Source: Urechidicola croceus
GTDB taxonomy: Bacteria; Bacteroidota; Bacteroidia; Flavobacteriales; Flavobacteriaceae
DNA length: 64,000 nucleotides
Assembly (NCBI RefSeq): GCF_001761325.1
Contig: NZ_CP017478.1
Coordinates: 1,509,501 to 1,573,500, forward strand
Reading direction: 5' to 3'
The notes beneath the pieces were generated by a model. That model searched no databases. It was given only the letters and a program-made list of their open reading frames with translations, and was not told where the DNA came from. The translations under genes and the position numbers were made by a program. How positions within the stretch are numbered: the first letter of the stretch is position 1; every line of letters starts with the position of its first letter. Below are positions 43,143 to 51,535 of this stretch, in pieces.

Positions 43143-43682
43143 CTAAATCAATCTCTTTAATTTCAACAAACTATAAGCGCATAAAGTTGTCGCATCTTTA
43201 ATAGTTCCATTTATAATCATTTGCTCAAATTCTTCTATTCCAAATTTAGATGTTATTAAACCTTCCTCTTCCGGATCTAAATTTTGAGTTCCTTTGGTTA
43301 ATCCTTTTGCTAAAAAAACATGATATTTTTGACTAGAAAAACCATACGCTAAATATTGACTTCCTGCATAAATCATTTCTTCTGCTGTTAGGCCTGTTTC
43401 TTCTTGTAATTCACCTTTCGCCACATCCAAAGGATCAATATCTTCTTTTGCCTCCCATGAACCCTGTGGAAACTCCCATAAACGTTGTTTGACTGTATAT
43501 CTATATTGTTCAACTAAATGTACAAAACCGTCTTCAATTGCAACAATTACAACAAAATCTGGTTTTTCAACAACACCGTAAATACTTTGTTGACCACTCG
43601 GAAACTCAATTTTATCTTCCCTTACAGTCATCCATTTATTTTGGTACACTATTTTTGTTGCTAACTGCTTAATTTCTGTCAT
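43143..43682 (-). CDS. NUDIX hydrolase (ADP-ribose pyrophosphatase-like)
   Basis: 179 residues. NUDIX box region FPQGSWEAKEDIDPLDVAKGELQEETGL is present (quoted in parts: G-SWEAKE and GELQEETGL); the metal-binding Glu pair is kept, but the usual Arg of REUxEE is Gly, and the box carries a short insert as in other ADP-sugar pyrophosphatases. It probably hydrolyses nucleoside diphosphate sugars. It follows the UbiA gene by 5 nt and so belongs to the mevalonate transcription unit. Confidence 0.85.
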   Translation of the reverse strand: MTEIKQLATKIVYQNKWMTVREDKIEFPSGQQSIYGVVEKPDFVVIVAIEDGFVHLVEQYRYTVKQRLWEFPQGSWEAKEDIDPLDVAKGELQEETGLTAEEMIYAGSQYLAYGFSSQKYHVFLAKGLTKGTQNLDPEEEGLITSKFGIEEFEQMIINGTIKDATTLCAYSLLKLKRLI

Positions 43683-43687
43683 AAATA

Positions 43688-44599
43688 TTAAATTAATCTT
43701 CCAATAATTATTTCCTTATCAATCAACATCAAGCTAAATATTCCCGCAAAAATCAAGAATTTTAAGATATTGTGAATCAATATATAATTTTTTCGAGTAC
43801 TTGACTTCCATAGTAGGGTTAAAAAGACAACTAAAACAATGATAGCAAAATAAAAGTAAAACTTCATCCATCCTATTTCAGGGTACTGCCATAAAAAATA
43901 AATTGGAAACAGAATGAATATTGAAAAAATTGTAATTATTTTTTTTGTGAAATTCTCTCCAAATCTTATAGGAATGGTTTGATAATCTGCTAAAATATCA
44001 CCATCCATATTTTCAAGATTTTTCACAAGTTCTCTAATCATCAATAATACAAATAAGAATACTGCGTGTATAAAAATAACTTCAGAAAAATTTTTATAAT
44101 ACACAAATACTGCAAAAAAAGGTAAAATGGTTAATATGGTAACTGAAATCAATCCAACAAAAGGATATTGTTGTAATTTATGTGAATAAAACCAAATCAA
44201 GAAAATATAAATTGAGAAGAACAATACTGCTTTAAAAGACACAAAAAACGCAAATAAAAATCCAATGAAATTAAGTAGAAAGTAAAAACTAAGTCTTGTA
44301 TTTTGACTTATGTATGTGTCAATTTTAGATTTTACTGGTCTATTAATTTTATCTTTTTCTTCATCATAAAAGTTATTAATAATATAACCTCCCGCTACAA
44401 CACAAGTAGAAGCTAACACAATAAAAAACAAGTTGGAATCCAACAGTACTTTTTTAAGTGAATGTTGTGGTGAAAAAATAAAAATTGAGGCTAAGTATTG
44501 AGCAATTGCAAGTGTAATAATATTATACCCTCTTACAACAGAAAAAAGACTAAAAACCTTTAAAATATATTGCTTTATTGTGCTGTAATTGATATGCAT
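43688..44599 (-). CDS. UbiA-family prenyltransferase
   Basis: 303 residues, eight to nine hydrophobic spans. Both Asp-rich motifs are visible: NNFYDEEKDKINRP (first, NDxxD-like) and ENMDGDILADYQTIPIRFG (second). The first motif has Asn where many have Asn-Asp, as in geranylgeranylglycerol-phosphate geranylgeranyltransferase-like Bacteroidetes members. It moves a prenyl group onto an acceptor in the membrane. It lies 23 nt after the mevalonate kinase gene, fitting use of the isoprenoid made by its neighbours. Acceptor not predictable. Confidence 0.85.
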   Translation of the reverse strand: MHINYSTIKQYILKVFSLFSVVRGYNIITLAIAQYLASIFIFSPQHSLKKVLLDSNLFFIVLASTCVVAGGYIINNFYDEEKDKINRPVKSKIDTYISQNTRLSFYFLLNFIGFLFAFFVSFKAVLFFSIYIFLIWFYSHKLQQYPFVGLISVTILTILPFFAVFVYYKNFSEVIFIHAVFLFVLLMIRELVKNLENMDGDILADYQTIPIRFGENFTKKIITIFSIFILFPIYFLWQYPEIGWMKFYFYFAIIVLVVFLTLLWKSSTRKNYILIHNILKFLIFAGIFSLMLIDKEIIIGRLI

Positions 44600-44622
44600 T
44601 CAATTGATTCAATTACGTTAAC

Positions 44623-45549
44623 TTAAAACCTATAAACCAATTCTAACTTATAATTTTTAAGTAAATCTTTGGCTTTTTCATAATCTTCGGTAAAACCAAG
44701 AATATAACCTCCACCACCAGAACCACATAATTTCAAGTAATAAGCATTTGTTTCAATTCCTTGTTGCCATATTTGATGAAATGCCATTGGAATCATCGGC
44801 TTGAAATTGGATAATACAACTTTAGACAAATTCTTTACATTTCCAAAAAGTGATTTTACATTTCCATGCAAGAAATCATCAATACAAGCGTCGGTGTATT
44901 TAGCAAAATCTTCATTTAACATTCGACGAAAACCTTCGTTTTTCATCTTATTCATAAAGATATTTACCATTGGCTCTGTTTCTCCAGTAATTTCAGAGTC
45001 TAATAAGAAAACTGCTCCTTTTCCTTGTTTTTGAGATGGAATTCCAGTTGGTTCTACATGGTCTTTAGAATTGATTAAAATCGGCAAACTTAAGTATGAA
45101 TTCAGTGGGTCTAACCCAGAACTTTTACCATGAAAAAACGATTCCATAAGTGAAAAAATATGCTTCAAATTCAACAATTTATCCCTAGTTAAATTCTCTA
45201 GAACTGTTATTTTATCATCTGCGTATTTATCATAAATTGATGCTACTAATGCTCCAGAACTCCCAACCCCATATCCTTGAGGAATACTTGAGTCAAAATA
45301 CATTCCGCCATCAATATCACGCTTCAATTCATCCAATCTAAAGTGAACTAAATCCGTTTTTAAATCAGATAAATATTTATAATATTTTAATAAATTTTGG
45401 TTTGATTTTTTTGCTACATCAGATGGATTTTCTGACATTTTTAAAGCTCCTTGGTATGAATTATACGGAATTGCTAATCCTTTAGAATCTTTTATGATTC
45501 CATACTCACCAAAGAGTAAAATTTTTGCGTAAAATAGGGGTCCTTTCAT
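44623..45549 (-). CDS. mvk: Mevalonate kinase
   Basis: 308 residues of the GHMP kinase family. ILLFGEYGIIKDSKGLAIPY gives the N-terminal kinase motif, SIPQGYGVGSSGALVAS the glycine-rich phosphate loop, and LCGSGGGGYILGF the C-terminal GHMP motif; GKSSGLDPLNSYL is the mevalonate-kinase-like catalytic segment. It phosphorylates mevalonate. In the same unit as the diphosphomevalonate decarboxylase. Confidence 0.88.
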   Translation of the reverse strand: MKGPLFYAKILLFGEYGIIKDSKGLAIPYNSYQGALKMSENPSDVAKKSNQNLLKYYKYLSDLKTDLVHFRLDELKRDIDGGMYFDSSIPQGYGVGSSGALVASIYDKYADDKITVLENLTRDKLLNLKHIFSLMESFFHGKSSGLDPLNSYLSLPILINSKDHVEPTGIPSQKQGKGAVFLLDSEITGETEPMVNIFMNKMKNEGFRRMLNEDFAKYTDACIDDFLHGNVKSLFGNVKNLSKVVLSNFKPMIPMAFHQIWQQGIETNAYYLKLCGSGGGGYILGFTEDYEKAKDLLKNYKLELVYRF

Positions 45550-45587
45550 TTTTATATAATTAAAAATTAATAGTTAAAAATGATAAA

Positions 45588-45935
45588 TTAACTTTTAGAT
45601 GATTTTACAATACTGACTAACAATTTAATTATCTCTTTTGATTTCCTATTAAATTTATGATACGTTTCTTTTTCTATATAATTTGTTTGGAATAACAATT
45701 CCAACCAATAATCTGTTTCATTTGCTTCTTTTAAAGAAATAGACATTTTATTAATAAAATCTGCTTTACTCTGAGCAAATTCTGCTTCTCTTACATTTGC
45801 TCCAATTGATGTTCCAGATTTTAATAATTGCCTAGACAAGACAAACTCTTTTCTGTCAACCAATTCTTTATACAAACCTACTATTTCAATTGCAAAATCA
45901 AAACTTTTATCTTTGATAATGTTTTTCTTCTCCAA
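45588..45935 (-). CDS. Four-helix bundle protein (S23 / 23S rRNA intervening-sequence family)
   Basis: 115 residues, all-helical. Family features: SFDFAIEIVGLYKEL, LSRQLLKSGTSIGANVREA and SISLKEANETDYWLELL. Members are often encoded in rRNA intervening sequences or as lone mobile-looking genes and have no proven function. Here it separates mvaD from mevalonate kinase, two genes usually adjacent, which suggests it was inserted. Reading is on the same strand, so the operon stays intact. Confidence 0.88.
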   Translation of the reverse strand: MEKKNIIKDKSFDFAIEIVGLYKELVDRKEFVLSRQLLKSGTSIGANVREAEFAQSKADFINKMSISLKEANETDYWLELLFQTNYIEKETYHKFNRKSKEIIKLLVSIVKSSKS

Positions 45936-45970
45936 ACAAATAACAATTTTTAATTATTCCTTCATCATTA

Positions 45971-47071
45971 TTAATTAAGGAGCTTAGCACCTTTACCGAT
46001 TCTGTCACAAATATAATGATTATTTTGACAATACTGTATTAGTTCTTTGACTACAAATTTGTTAACTACTTCTCTCTCATTTTCTGGGTATAACAAATGA
46101 ACATTTGCTCCGGCATCTAAAGTAAAACATAAATTCAAATCTGTTTCTGCTCTAAATTCCCAAATTTTATTAATGATTTTTAATGTATTTGGCTTCATCA
46201 AAATAAAATATGGATTGGAAGTCATCATCATTGCATGCAAGGTCAAGGCTTCACTTTCAACAATATTTACAAATGCTTTTAAATCTCCAGATTTTAATAT
46301 TTCTTTTATTTTACTGATGTTTTCTTCTGCTTGTTCAAAACGTTTTTCTGCAAATGGATGACCAAACATTAGTTTATGACCAACCGTACTACTCACTTGT
46401 TTCTCACCTTCATCAACTAATAAAATAGTGTCATGGAAATTCTTAAAGTTAGAATGAACCTCATCTTTAAACTCAACTCCATAAAGATTTGAACTTCCTT
46501 CAACCTCACCATGTTTTCCCCAAACAACAATACTTCCTTTAACACTTCTACACGCACTACCCGAACCTAAACGTGCTAAAAATGATGCTTTCTTGTAAAA
46601 ATATTCATCTGTCATTTCGACTCCGCTCAATGACTTTTCTAAACTCATAACGCACAATGCCAAAGCACTCATTCCACTTGCAGATGAAGCAATTCCACTA
46701 CTATGAGGAAAAGAATTACGAGATTCTATCTTATAATCATATTCTTTTAAAAATGGGCAGTATTGTTCAATCCTATCAAAAAAAGTAGCAATTTTCGGCT
46801 TGAAATCTTCTTTCTTTTTCCCTTCAAAATAGACTTCAAAATTATGACGAGATTCTGAAATAAGTTCAGAATGACGTTTTTCAAACGTCAAAGTAGTTAA
46901 TGTAAAACAAGCATCAAGTGTAAAACTTATTGATGTGTTTTCAGGAATTTGATGCTTCTTTTTACCCCAATATTTAACTAATGCTATGTTACTTGGCGTT
47001 TTCCAAGTGAATTTTCCAGTTTCAAGATTTGAAGTATCTAAATTATTTGAAATAAAATCTTTTTCGGTCAA
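45971..47071 (-). CDS. mvaD: Diphosphomevalonate decarboxylase with two in-frame repeat insertions
   Basis: 366 residues, GHMP superfamily. PSNIALVKYWGKKK (about 27-40), SSGIASSASGMSALALC (glycine/serine loop), ARLGSGSACRSVKG and the Asp of CFTLDAGANVHLLYP define MvaD, which makes isopentenyl diphosphate. Two stretches come from dispersed repeats kept in frame: KRHSELISESRHN (near residues 65-77) from a family A hairpin, and SLSGVEMTD (near 148-156) from a family B end. Both fall outside the conserved motifs and the frame is open, so the enzyme is probably active. Confidence 0.93.
   Translation of the reverse strand: MTEKDFISNNLDTSNLETGKFTWKTPSNIALVKYWGKKKHQIPENTSISFTLDACFTLTTLTFEKRHSELISESRHNFEVYFEGKKKEDFKPKIATFFDRIEQYCPFLKEYDYKIESRNSFPHSSGIASSASGMSALALCVMSLEKSLSGVEMTDEYFYKKASFLARLGSGSACRSVKGSIVVWGKHGEVEGSSNLYGVEFKDEVHSNFKNFHDTILLVDEGEKQVSSTVGHKLMFGHPFAEKRFEQAEENISKIKEILKSGDLKAFVNIVESEALTLHAMMMTSNPYFILMKPNTLKIINKIWEFRAETDLNLCFTLDAGANVHLLYPENEREVVNKFVVKELIQYCQNNHYICDRIGKGAKLLN
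46611..46634. repeat. Family B repeat end inside mvaD
   Basis: GTCATTTCGACTCCGCTCAATGAC, 24 bp with GTCATT/AATGAC ends, eight codons long, so the mvaD frame is kept. Confidence 0.7.
46844..46876. repeat. Family A hairpin inside mvaD
   Basis: ATTCTGAA-ataag-TTCAGAAT within a 33-bp ATGACGAG...ATGACG unit: exactly 11 codons, so the frame is preserved. Same unit as the intergenic copies at 22034 and 27541. Confidence 0.88.
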
Positions 47072-47088
47072 TGTATAAATCTTTTATG

Positions 47089-47096
47089 CAAAGATA
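47089..47096 (-). promoter_or_regulatory. Candidate -7 box of mvaD
   Basis: Minus-strand TATCTTTG, 17 nt before the mvaD ATG; same octamer as upstream of the HMG-CoA reductase gene. Confidence 0.45.
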
Positions 47097-47127
47097 GTAT
47101 TACTTTTGCCAAATAAAAATAACATTT

Positions 47128-47361
47128 TTGAATAGAAAAATTAAACTTATTTGGGATTTTAAAGGACCTGTTTCCTTACAAACTGCACAACATCATTGTG
47201 TGCATTTAAAAGAGTTTGCTGCAATTGAAAAACTACACTATTACGAAGTTAATCATCTTGAAATTTCAGAAATGCACAGCACTGCTTTTATTACTGTTGA
47301 TGAAATTAACATGAAAACCTTTCGTGATGCTTTAAAACCTCATCGTGGTGAGTTAGGTTAA
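47128..47361 (+). CDS. Small conserved protein, unknown function
   Basis: 77 residues with a TTG start at 47128; the next in-frame ATG would remove most of the protein. The run IKLIWDFKGPVSLQTAQHHCVHLKEF is the kind of conserved motif seen in uncharacterised flavobacterial proteins. Soluble, His-rich (seven His), no signal peptide. It is divergent from mvaD and its end overlaps the next, convergent gene by 9 nt. Metal binding is possible but unproven. Confidence 0.65.
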   Translation: MNRKIKLIWDFKGPVSLQTAQHHCVHLKEFAAIEKLHYYEVNHLEISEMHSTAFITVDEINMKTFRDALKPHRGELG

Positions 47362-47760
47362 TAATTTCTTGTAAAAATAATCAAACTCACTATTAATTAA
47401 TTCATTAGTAGTTAATATATCATTATCATCAATTCTACTTTTACACCAAATGAAATTACCAAATTTATCTAATTTAGGGATTTCTTTAATAAACTCTTCA
47501 TAAGTTCTAGTTGTATCTTCCTCTTCTTTATATATCCTAATTTTCAAAAAATGAATATCAGTTTCCGAATTAAAACTAACTTGTAATTCTTTAAAATTCA
47601 AAGTCAAATTGAATAGATTATTTTCTTTCTCCTTGAATTTTAAATACTTATTAGTTGATTTAGAATAAAGATAATATGCGTGAAGTTTTATTTTTTTTAT
47701 TTCATTTTCAATTAATAAGCGGTCACTATCTATTTTAAAGTTTAACTCTATCATAATCAT
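47353..47760 (-). CDS. Hypothetical protein
   Basis: 135 residues, not recognised. Rich in Lys, Glu, Ile and Phe with alternating beta-like segments (MIELNFKIDSD, FNLTLNFKELQVSFN, FLKIRIYKEE) and a helical end. No signal peptide or membrane span. Alone between two units; codon use matches its neighbours. The start could be MIMIEL or MIEL two codons later. Confidence 0.6.
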   Translation of the reverse strand: MIMIELNFKIDSDRLLIENEIKKIKLHAYYLYSKSTNKYLKFKEKENNLFNLTLNFKELQVSFNSETDIHFLKIRIYKEEEDTTRTYEEFIKEIPKLDKFGNFIWCKSRIDDNDILTTNELINSEFDYFYKKLLT

Positions 47761-47862
47761 TCATTTATTATTATGATACAAATATAACTTTAGATTTTAC
47801 TTTAATAAAAATTACTTATTAACAAATCAATATCTATAATAAAATACTATAGTTTAGTATTC

Positions 47863-49065
47863 CTAACTCATTGCATTTCCAGCAATAAAGCCTCCAGTCC
47901 AAGCATTTTGAAAATTAAATCCGCCAGTAACAGCATCAATATCCAATACTTCTCCTGCAAAAAACAGGTTTTTGTGCAGTTTACTTTCAAATCGTTTAAA
48001 ATCAATTTCTTTTAGGTGGACGCCGCCTGCGGTAACGAATTCGTCTTTAAAAGTACTTTTACCATTAGCATTAAAAACCCCTTTAGTTATTTGATTTGCT
48101 AAATTTTGTAATTGAGCTTTACTTAAATTCACCCAACGTGAATCTAATTCAATACCACTTGATAAAACTAACTTTTCCCAAAGTCTTTTTGGCAAATCAG
48201 TAAATGGCGAGTTAATAGCTACTTGCTTTTTAGGATGTTCTTCTTTTGTTCTGTTTAAAATCTTTAAAACCCAATCTTCAGACTTTGACAACCAATTCAC
48301 TTCAATATTGAATTGATAATTTTTATCTGCTAATATTCTTGCTCCAAAAGCCGACATTTTTAAAATTGCTGGACCACTCATTCCCCAATGTGTAATTAAA
48401 AGAGGTCCACTTCCTTCTAGTTTTGTTTTTGAAACTTTTACAGTTGCATTTGGAACTGAAATTCCTGGTAATTCTTTTATTCGTTTATCATTGATATTAA
48501 AAGTAAAAAGAGAAGGAACTGGAGGAATAATAGTGTGGCCAAGTGTTTCTGTTAATGCCCAAATCTTAGGGTTACTTCCTGCAGCAATTAATAGTTTATC
48601 TGCAATAATAGTATCAGTTCCTGTTATTATTTCAAATTGATTTTCTTTCAGGTTTACAGATTGTACATTTTGATTCAACCAAACTTTTACACCAGCATTT
48701 TCTGCACTTTGAACTAAACAATCAATAATACTTTGTGAAGAATTTGATACAGGAAAAATACGATTATCTTCTTCAATTTTCAATTCTACACCTCGACTAT
48801 CAAACCACTCCATGGTATCGCCAGTCATAAACTGATGAAAGGGTCCTAGTAATTCTTTCTTTCCTCTTGGATAATACTCAACCAATTCTCGTGGTGTAAA
48901 ACAAGCATGAGTCACATTACAACGTCCTCCACCAGAAATTTTCACTTTTTGTAATACGTTCTTACCTTTTTCAAGAATAATAACCTCAACATCTGGATTA
49001 TTTTCTGCTGCTGTTATTGCTGCAAAAAATCCTGCTGCTCCACCTCCTATTATTACTATTCTCAT
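47863..49065 (-). CDS. BaiN/HI0933-family FAD-dependent oxidoreductase
   Basis: 400 residues from the ATG at 49065 (MRIVIIGGGAAGFFAAI). Dinucleotide fold GGGAAGFFAA at the N-terminus, GGGRCNVTHACF, LLIAAGSNPKIWALTETLGHTI, VTAGGVHLKEIDFKR and the FAD-closing FAGEVLDIDAVTGGFNFQNAWTGG. This is a full-length member of the HI0933-like flavoprotein family; substrates are largely undefined. It follows the GHMP kinase gene with a half family A repeat in the gap. Confidence 0.92.
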   Translation of the reverse strand: MRIVIIGGGAAGFFAAITAAENNPDVEVIILEKGKNVLQKVKISGGGRCNVTHACFTPRELVEYYPRGKKELLGPFHQFMTGDTMEWFDSRGVELKIEEDNRIFPVSNSSQSIIDCLVQSAENAGVKVWLNQNVQSVNLKENQFEIITGTDTIIADKLLIAAGSNPKIWALTETLGHTIIPPVPSLFTFNINDKRIKELPGISVPNATVKVSKTKLEGSGPLLITHWGMSGPAILKMSAFGARILADKNYQFNIEVNWLSKSEDWVLKILNRTKEEHPKKQVAINSPFTDLPKRLWEKLVLSSGIELDSRWVNLSKAQLQNLANQITKGVFNANGKSTFKDEFVTAGGVHLKEIDFKRFESKLHKNLFFAGEVLDIDAVTGGFNFQNAWTGGFIAGNAMS

Positions 49066-49077
49066 ATTTATTTGTAT

Positions 49078-49108
49078 CATGTGATTCTGAAACTAGTTCA
49101 GAATGACG
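49078..49108. repeat. Family A single hairpin
   Basis: ATTCTGAA-actag-TTCAGAAT followed by GACG, in the 45-bp gap before the HI0933-like gene. The rightmost copy in the window. Confidence 0.85.
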
Positions 49109-49110
49109 AT

Positions 49111-50037
49111 TTATAAAATCATTTTTTTATATGGAATTACAGTATCGAATCCCTTCTCTTTAAAATAGGTTGGTGTATCTTCATTTCCTGTTGCTAAAAT
49201 GAAATCTCCTCCCCAAGCACCTAAACTTTTTGTTTGTCCAAAATAATCATCAAAAACTAATTGCTGAATCGGCTTATTTTGAATAATCCTTGAAATAATC
49301 TGTTCGTGTTGAACTAATAGCCTTTCAAAACTAACTAAATCATCACACTTCAAAATTTCATTTGTAATGACAGAAACATCTTGTATTTCTGTAGTAATTT
49401 CATCTTTAAACTCTTTGTAACGTTGAATTCCTTTTCTACTGTTTTGCTTCACATTCAAATGCACAAAAAATAATTGATCTTTGAAACTTGGGTCAAAATC
49501 AATTGTTTCTATCACAGGTCTCTCTTGCTGAATTTGATATGTAATTGGCGTATTATGTTGCGCACATGCAATATCATATCCACTACCTCCAAAAGACTCA
49601 TTTAATAATTTAAAAGCATCAACTTTTGCCCAACTTGCTATATTATTTATTAATGTAGATGAAGTACCAAGTCCCCAATTACGAGGAAAAGTTAAATTCG
49701 TTTTCACATGAAATCCAGTATTTGACTGTAAAAAACTTGGATTCATTTTTTGTGCAGTCAATAATACCTTCTGAAGTGAAAGAGCAATTGATTCTTTTGA
49801 ATCTTCAGATTCTGTATCAAACGTTTCCGTAACAATTCTTAAATCTGGAAGTCTAAATTCTGACTGAAACCAACATTTGTTTTCTACATCAAAACTTTCC
49901 CATAGTAAAACAGGTTCTTTAATTGAACGAATAACTAAGTCCTGCCCAAACTTAGTAGGCAATGCAAATGATTTTGCGCCATCAAGAACTACATATTCTC
50001 CAGTGATTAATAATTTTCCGTTGCTATAGAAATTCAT
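49111..50037 (-). CDS. GHMP kinase, candidate phosphomevalonate kinase
   Basis: 308 residues. GKLLITGEYVVLDGAKSFALP, glycine/serine loop FPRNWGLGTSSTLINNIA, FGGSGYDIACAQ and late SLGAWGGDFILAT. It overlaps the HMG-CoA reductase start by one base. With reductase, mevalonate kinase and decarboxylase all nearby, the missing activity is phosphomevalonate kinase, which this GHMP enzyme could provide. The substrate is inferred from context only. Confidence 0.78.
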   Translation of the reverse strand: MNFYSNGKLLITGEYVVLDGAKSFALPTKFGQDLVIRSIKEPVLLWESFDVENKCWFQSEFRLPDLRIVTETFDTESEDSKESIALSLQKVLLTAQKMNPSFLQSNTGFHVKTNLTFPRNWGLGTSSTLINNIASWAKVDAFKLLNESFGGSGYDIACAQHNTPITYQIQQERPVIETIDFDPSFKDQLFFVHLNVKQNSRKGIQRYKEFKDEITTEIQDVSVITNEILKCDDLVSFERLLVQHEQIISRIIQNKPIQQLVFDDYFGQTKSLGAWGGDFILATGNEDTPTYFKEKGFDTVIPYKKMIL

Positions 50038-51308
50038 TATTTCTTTAATTCATTATAAGCCCCAACAACTGCACTATGTGAAACTTGCTTATCCGAAAAA
50101 TAATTCAACAAATATTGTTGTTCTTCTTCATTAGCACCTAATTGCTTTATAATATTAGACAAGTGCATTTTCATATGTCCATGTTGAATTCCAGTTGTAG
50201 TCAATGCTCTAAGTGCCGCAAAATTTTGAGCCAATCCTGCAACAGCAACTATTTGCATTAATTCTTCGGCTGATGGATTTTGCAACAATTCTAATGATAG
50301 TTTTGCCAAAGGATGTAATGCCGTTAAACCTCCAACTGTACCAAGTGCCAATGGAATTTCAATCCAAAAACGAAAATCATCACCATTCACTTCACAATTA
50401 GTCAAACTTTTATATTTACCAGTTCTAGCAGCATATGCATGGCAACCTGCCTCTACAGCCCTAAAATCATTTCCTGTAGCAATCACAACAGCATCAATAC
50501 CGTTCATAATCCCTTTATTATGTGTTACTGCTCTATGTGGTTCTACATTAGCAATTTTAACTGCTTGATCAAACTTTTCGGCATATAACTCTGCATTCTC
50601 CTTAAATAACTCTTCAACTTTACAACTCACTTCAGCCCTTACTAAACACTCAGGAACATAATTAGACAAAATACTCATTACAATTTGTATATCATTATTT
50701 TTAAATTCATTTGCAATAGCCTCCAAACAAGAGTTGATGAAATTTGCACCCATCGAATCTTTGGTTTCAAAAGTTACATGAAGCTGGTAATAATTATCTA
50801 AATCTTCAGTTTTATCTCGCAATTCAATATCTAAAATACCACCTCCACGCTTTCGCATATTCTTTGTGATAGACTCAGTTACTTTTAACAAATTAGATTT
50901 TGAACCTGAGAAGTAATTTTCTAAAGTTTTAAAATCACCATCGTACATAAAATGTACTTGACCAATTTTAGTTGTTGAAATCACATTTGCTTTAAAACCT
51001 CCACGAGTACTCCAAAACTTAGCAACCAAAGATGCTGCAGCAACGACTGAACTTTCTTCAACTGCCATAGGAATTACATATTGCTTACCATTTATTACAA
51101 AATTTGGAGCAACACCATAAGGCAAATAATAATTCGAAATCGTATTTTCTATGAAATCATCGTGTAATTCTTGTAACTTCTGATTTGAATTCCAATACTT
51201 TTTTAATGTTTGTTTCGCATTTTCATTATTAGTAAAATAAGTTTTTACAAGCCAATTGATTTTTTCTTCTTTGGTGAATTTTGAAAATCCCGATACTGTT
51301 TTGGGCAT
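50037..51308 (-). CDS. mvaA: Hydroxymethylglutaryl-CoA reductase, class II type
   Basis: 423 residues. Catalytic set: Glu in MAVEESSVVAAASLVAKFW, Lys in HNKGIMNGIDAVVIATGND, Asp in GNDFRAVEAGCHAYA, and a C-terminal His in HMKMHLSNI. PLALGTVGGLTALHPLAKLS is the substrate loop. Lack of membrane spans and total length fit bacterial class II. Its cofactor (NADH or NADPH) is not clear. First gene of the mevalonate unit; a TATCTTTG box lies at 51332-51339. Confidence 0.93.
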   Translation of the reverse strand: MPKTVSGFSKFTKEEKINWLVKTYFTNNENAKQTLKKYWNSNQKLQELHDDFIENTISNYYLPYGVAPNFVINGKQYVIPMAVEESSVVAAASLVAKFWSTRGGFKANVISTTKIGQVHFMYDGDFKTLENYFSGSKSNLLKVTESITKNMRKRGGGILDIELRDKTEDLDNYYQLHVTFETKDSMGANFINSCLEAIANEFKNNDIQIVMSILSNYVPECLVRAEVSCKVEELFKENAELYAEKFDQAVKIANVEPHRAVTHNKGIMNGIDAVVIATGNDFRAVEAGCHAYAARTGKYKSLTNCEVNGDDFRFWIEIPLALGTVGGLTALHPLAKLSLELLQNPSAEELMQIVAVAGLAQNFAALRALTTTGIQHGHMKMHLSNIIKQLGANEEEQQYLLNYFSDKQVSHSAVVGAYNELKK

Positions 51309-51331
51309 AAAAATAAATTATTGATAAAGTG

Positions 51332-51339
51332 CAAAGATA
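51332..51339 (-). promoter_or_regulatory. Candidate -7 box of the HMG-CoA reductase gene
   Basis: Minus-strand TATCTTTG, 23 nt before the ATG. A TTTA rather than TTTG lies near the -33 position. Confidence 0.45.
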
Positions 51340-51535
51340 AACGAATCAATCTTAAAACTAAACGTTTATATCTTTTGAGTTTTTTGACTGAAAAATTGAT
51401 AAAATTTACGTAAAATTGCTTCGATTTATTAGGTATTCTAAAAATTGAGTACTTTTATCGACAATAAATTTAAAATAATTGCTTTTAACGAAGAAATTAT
51501 CAAAACTTATTTTTAACTAAAATTTCAACATTAAT

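Noticed and set aside
21946-49108. Family A and C hairpins as ordinary terminators
   Set aside because: Stems are not followed by T-runs, they occur inside operons and even within mvaD, and stem sequences vary with compensation, which fits repeat elements better.
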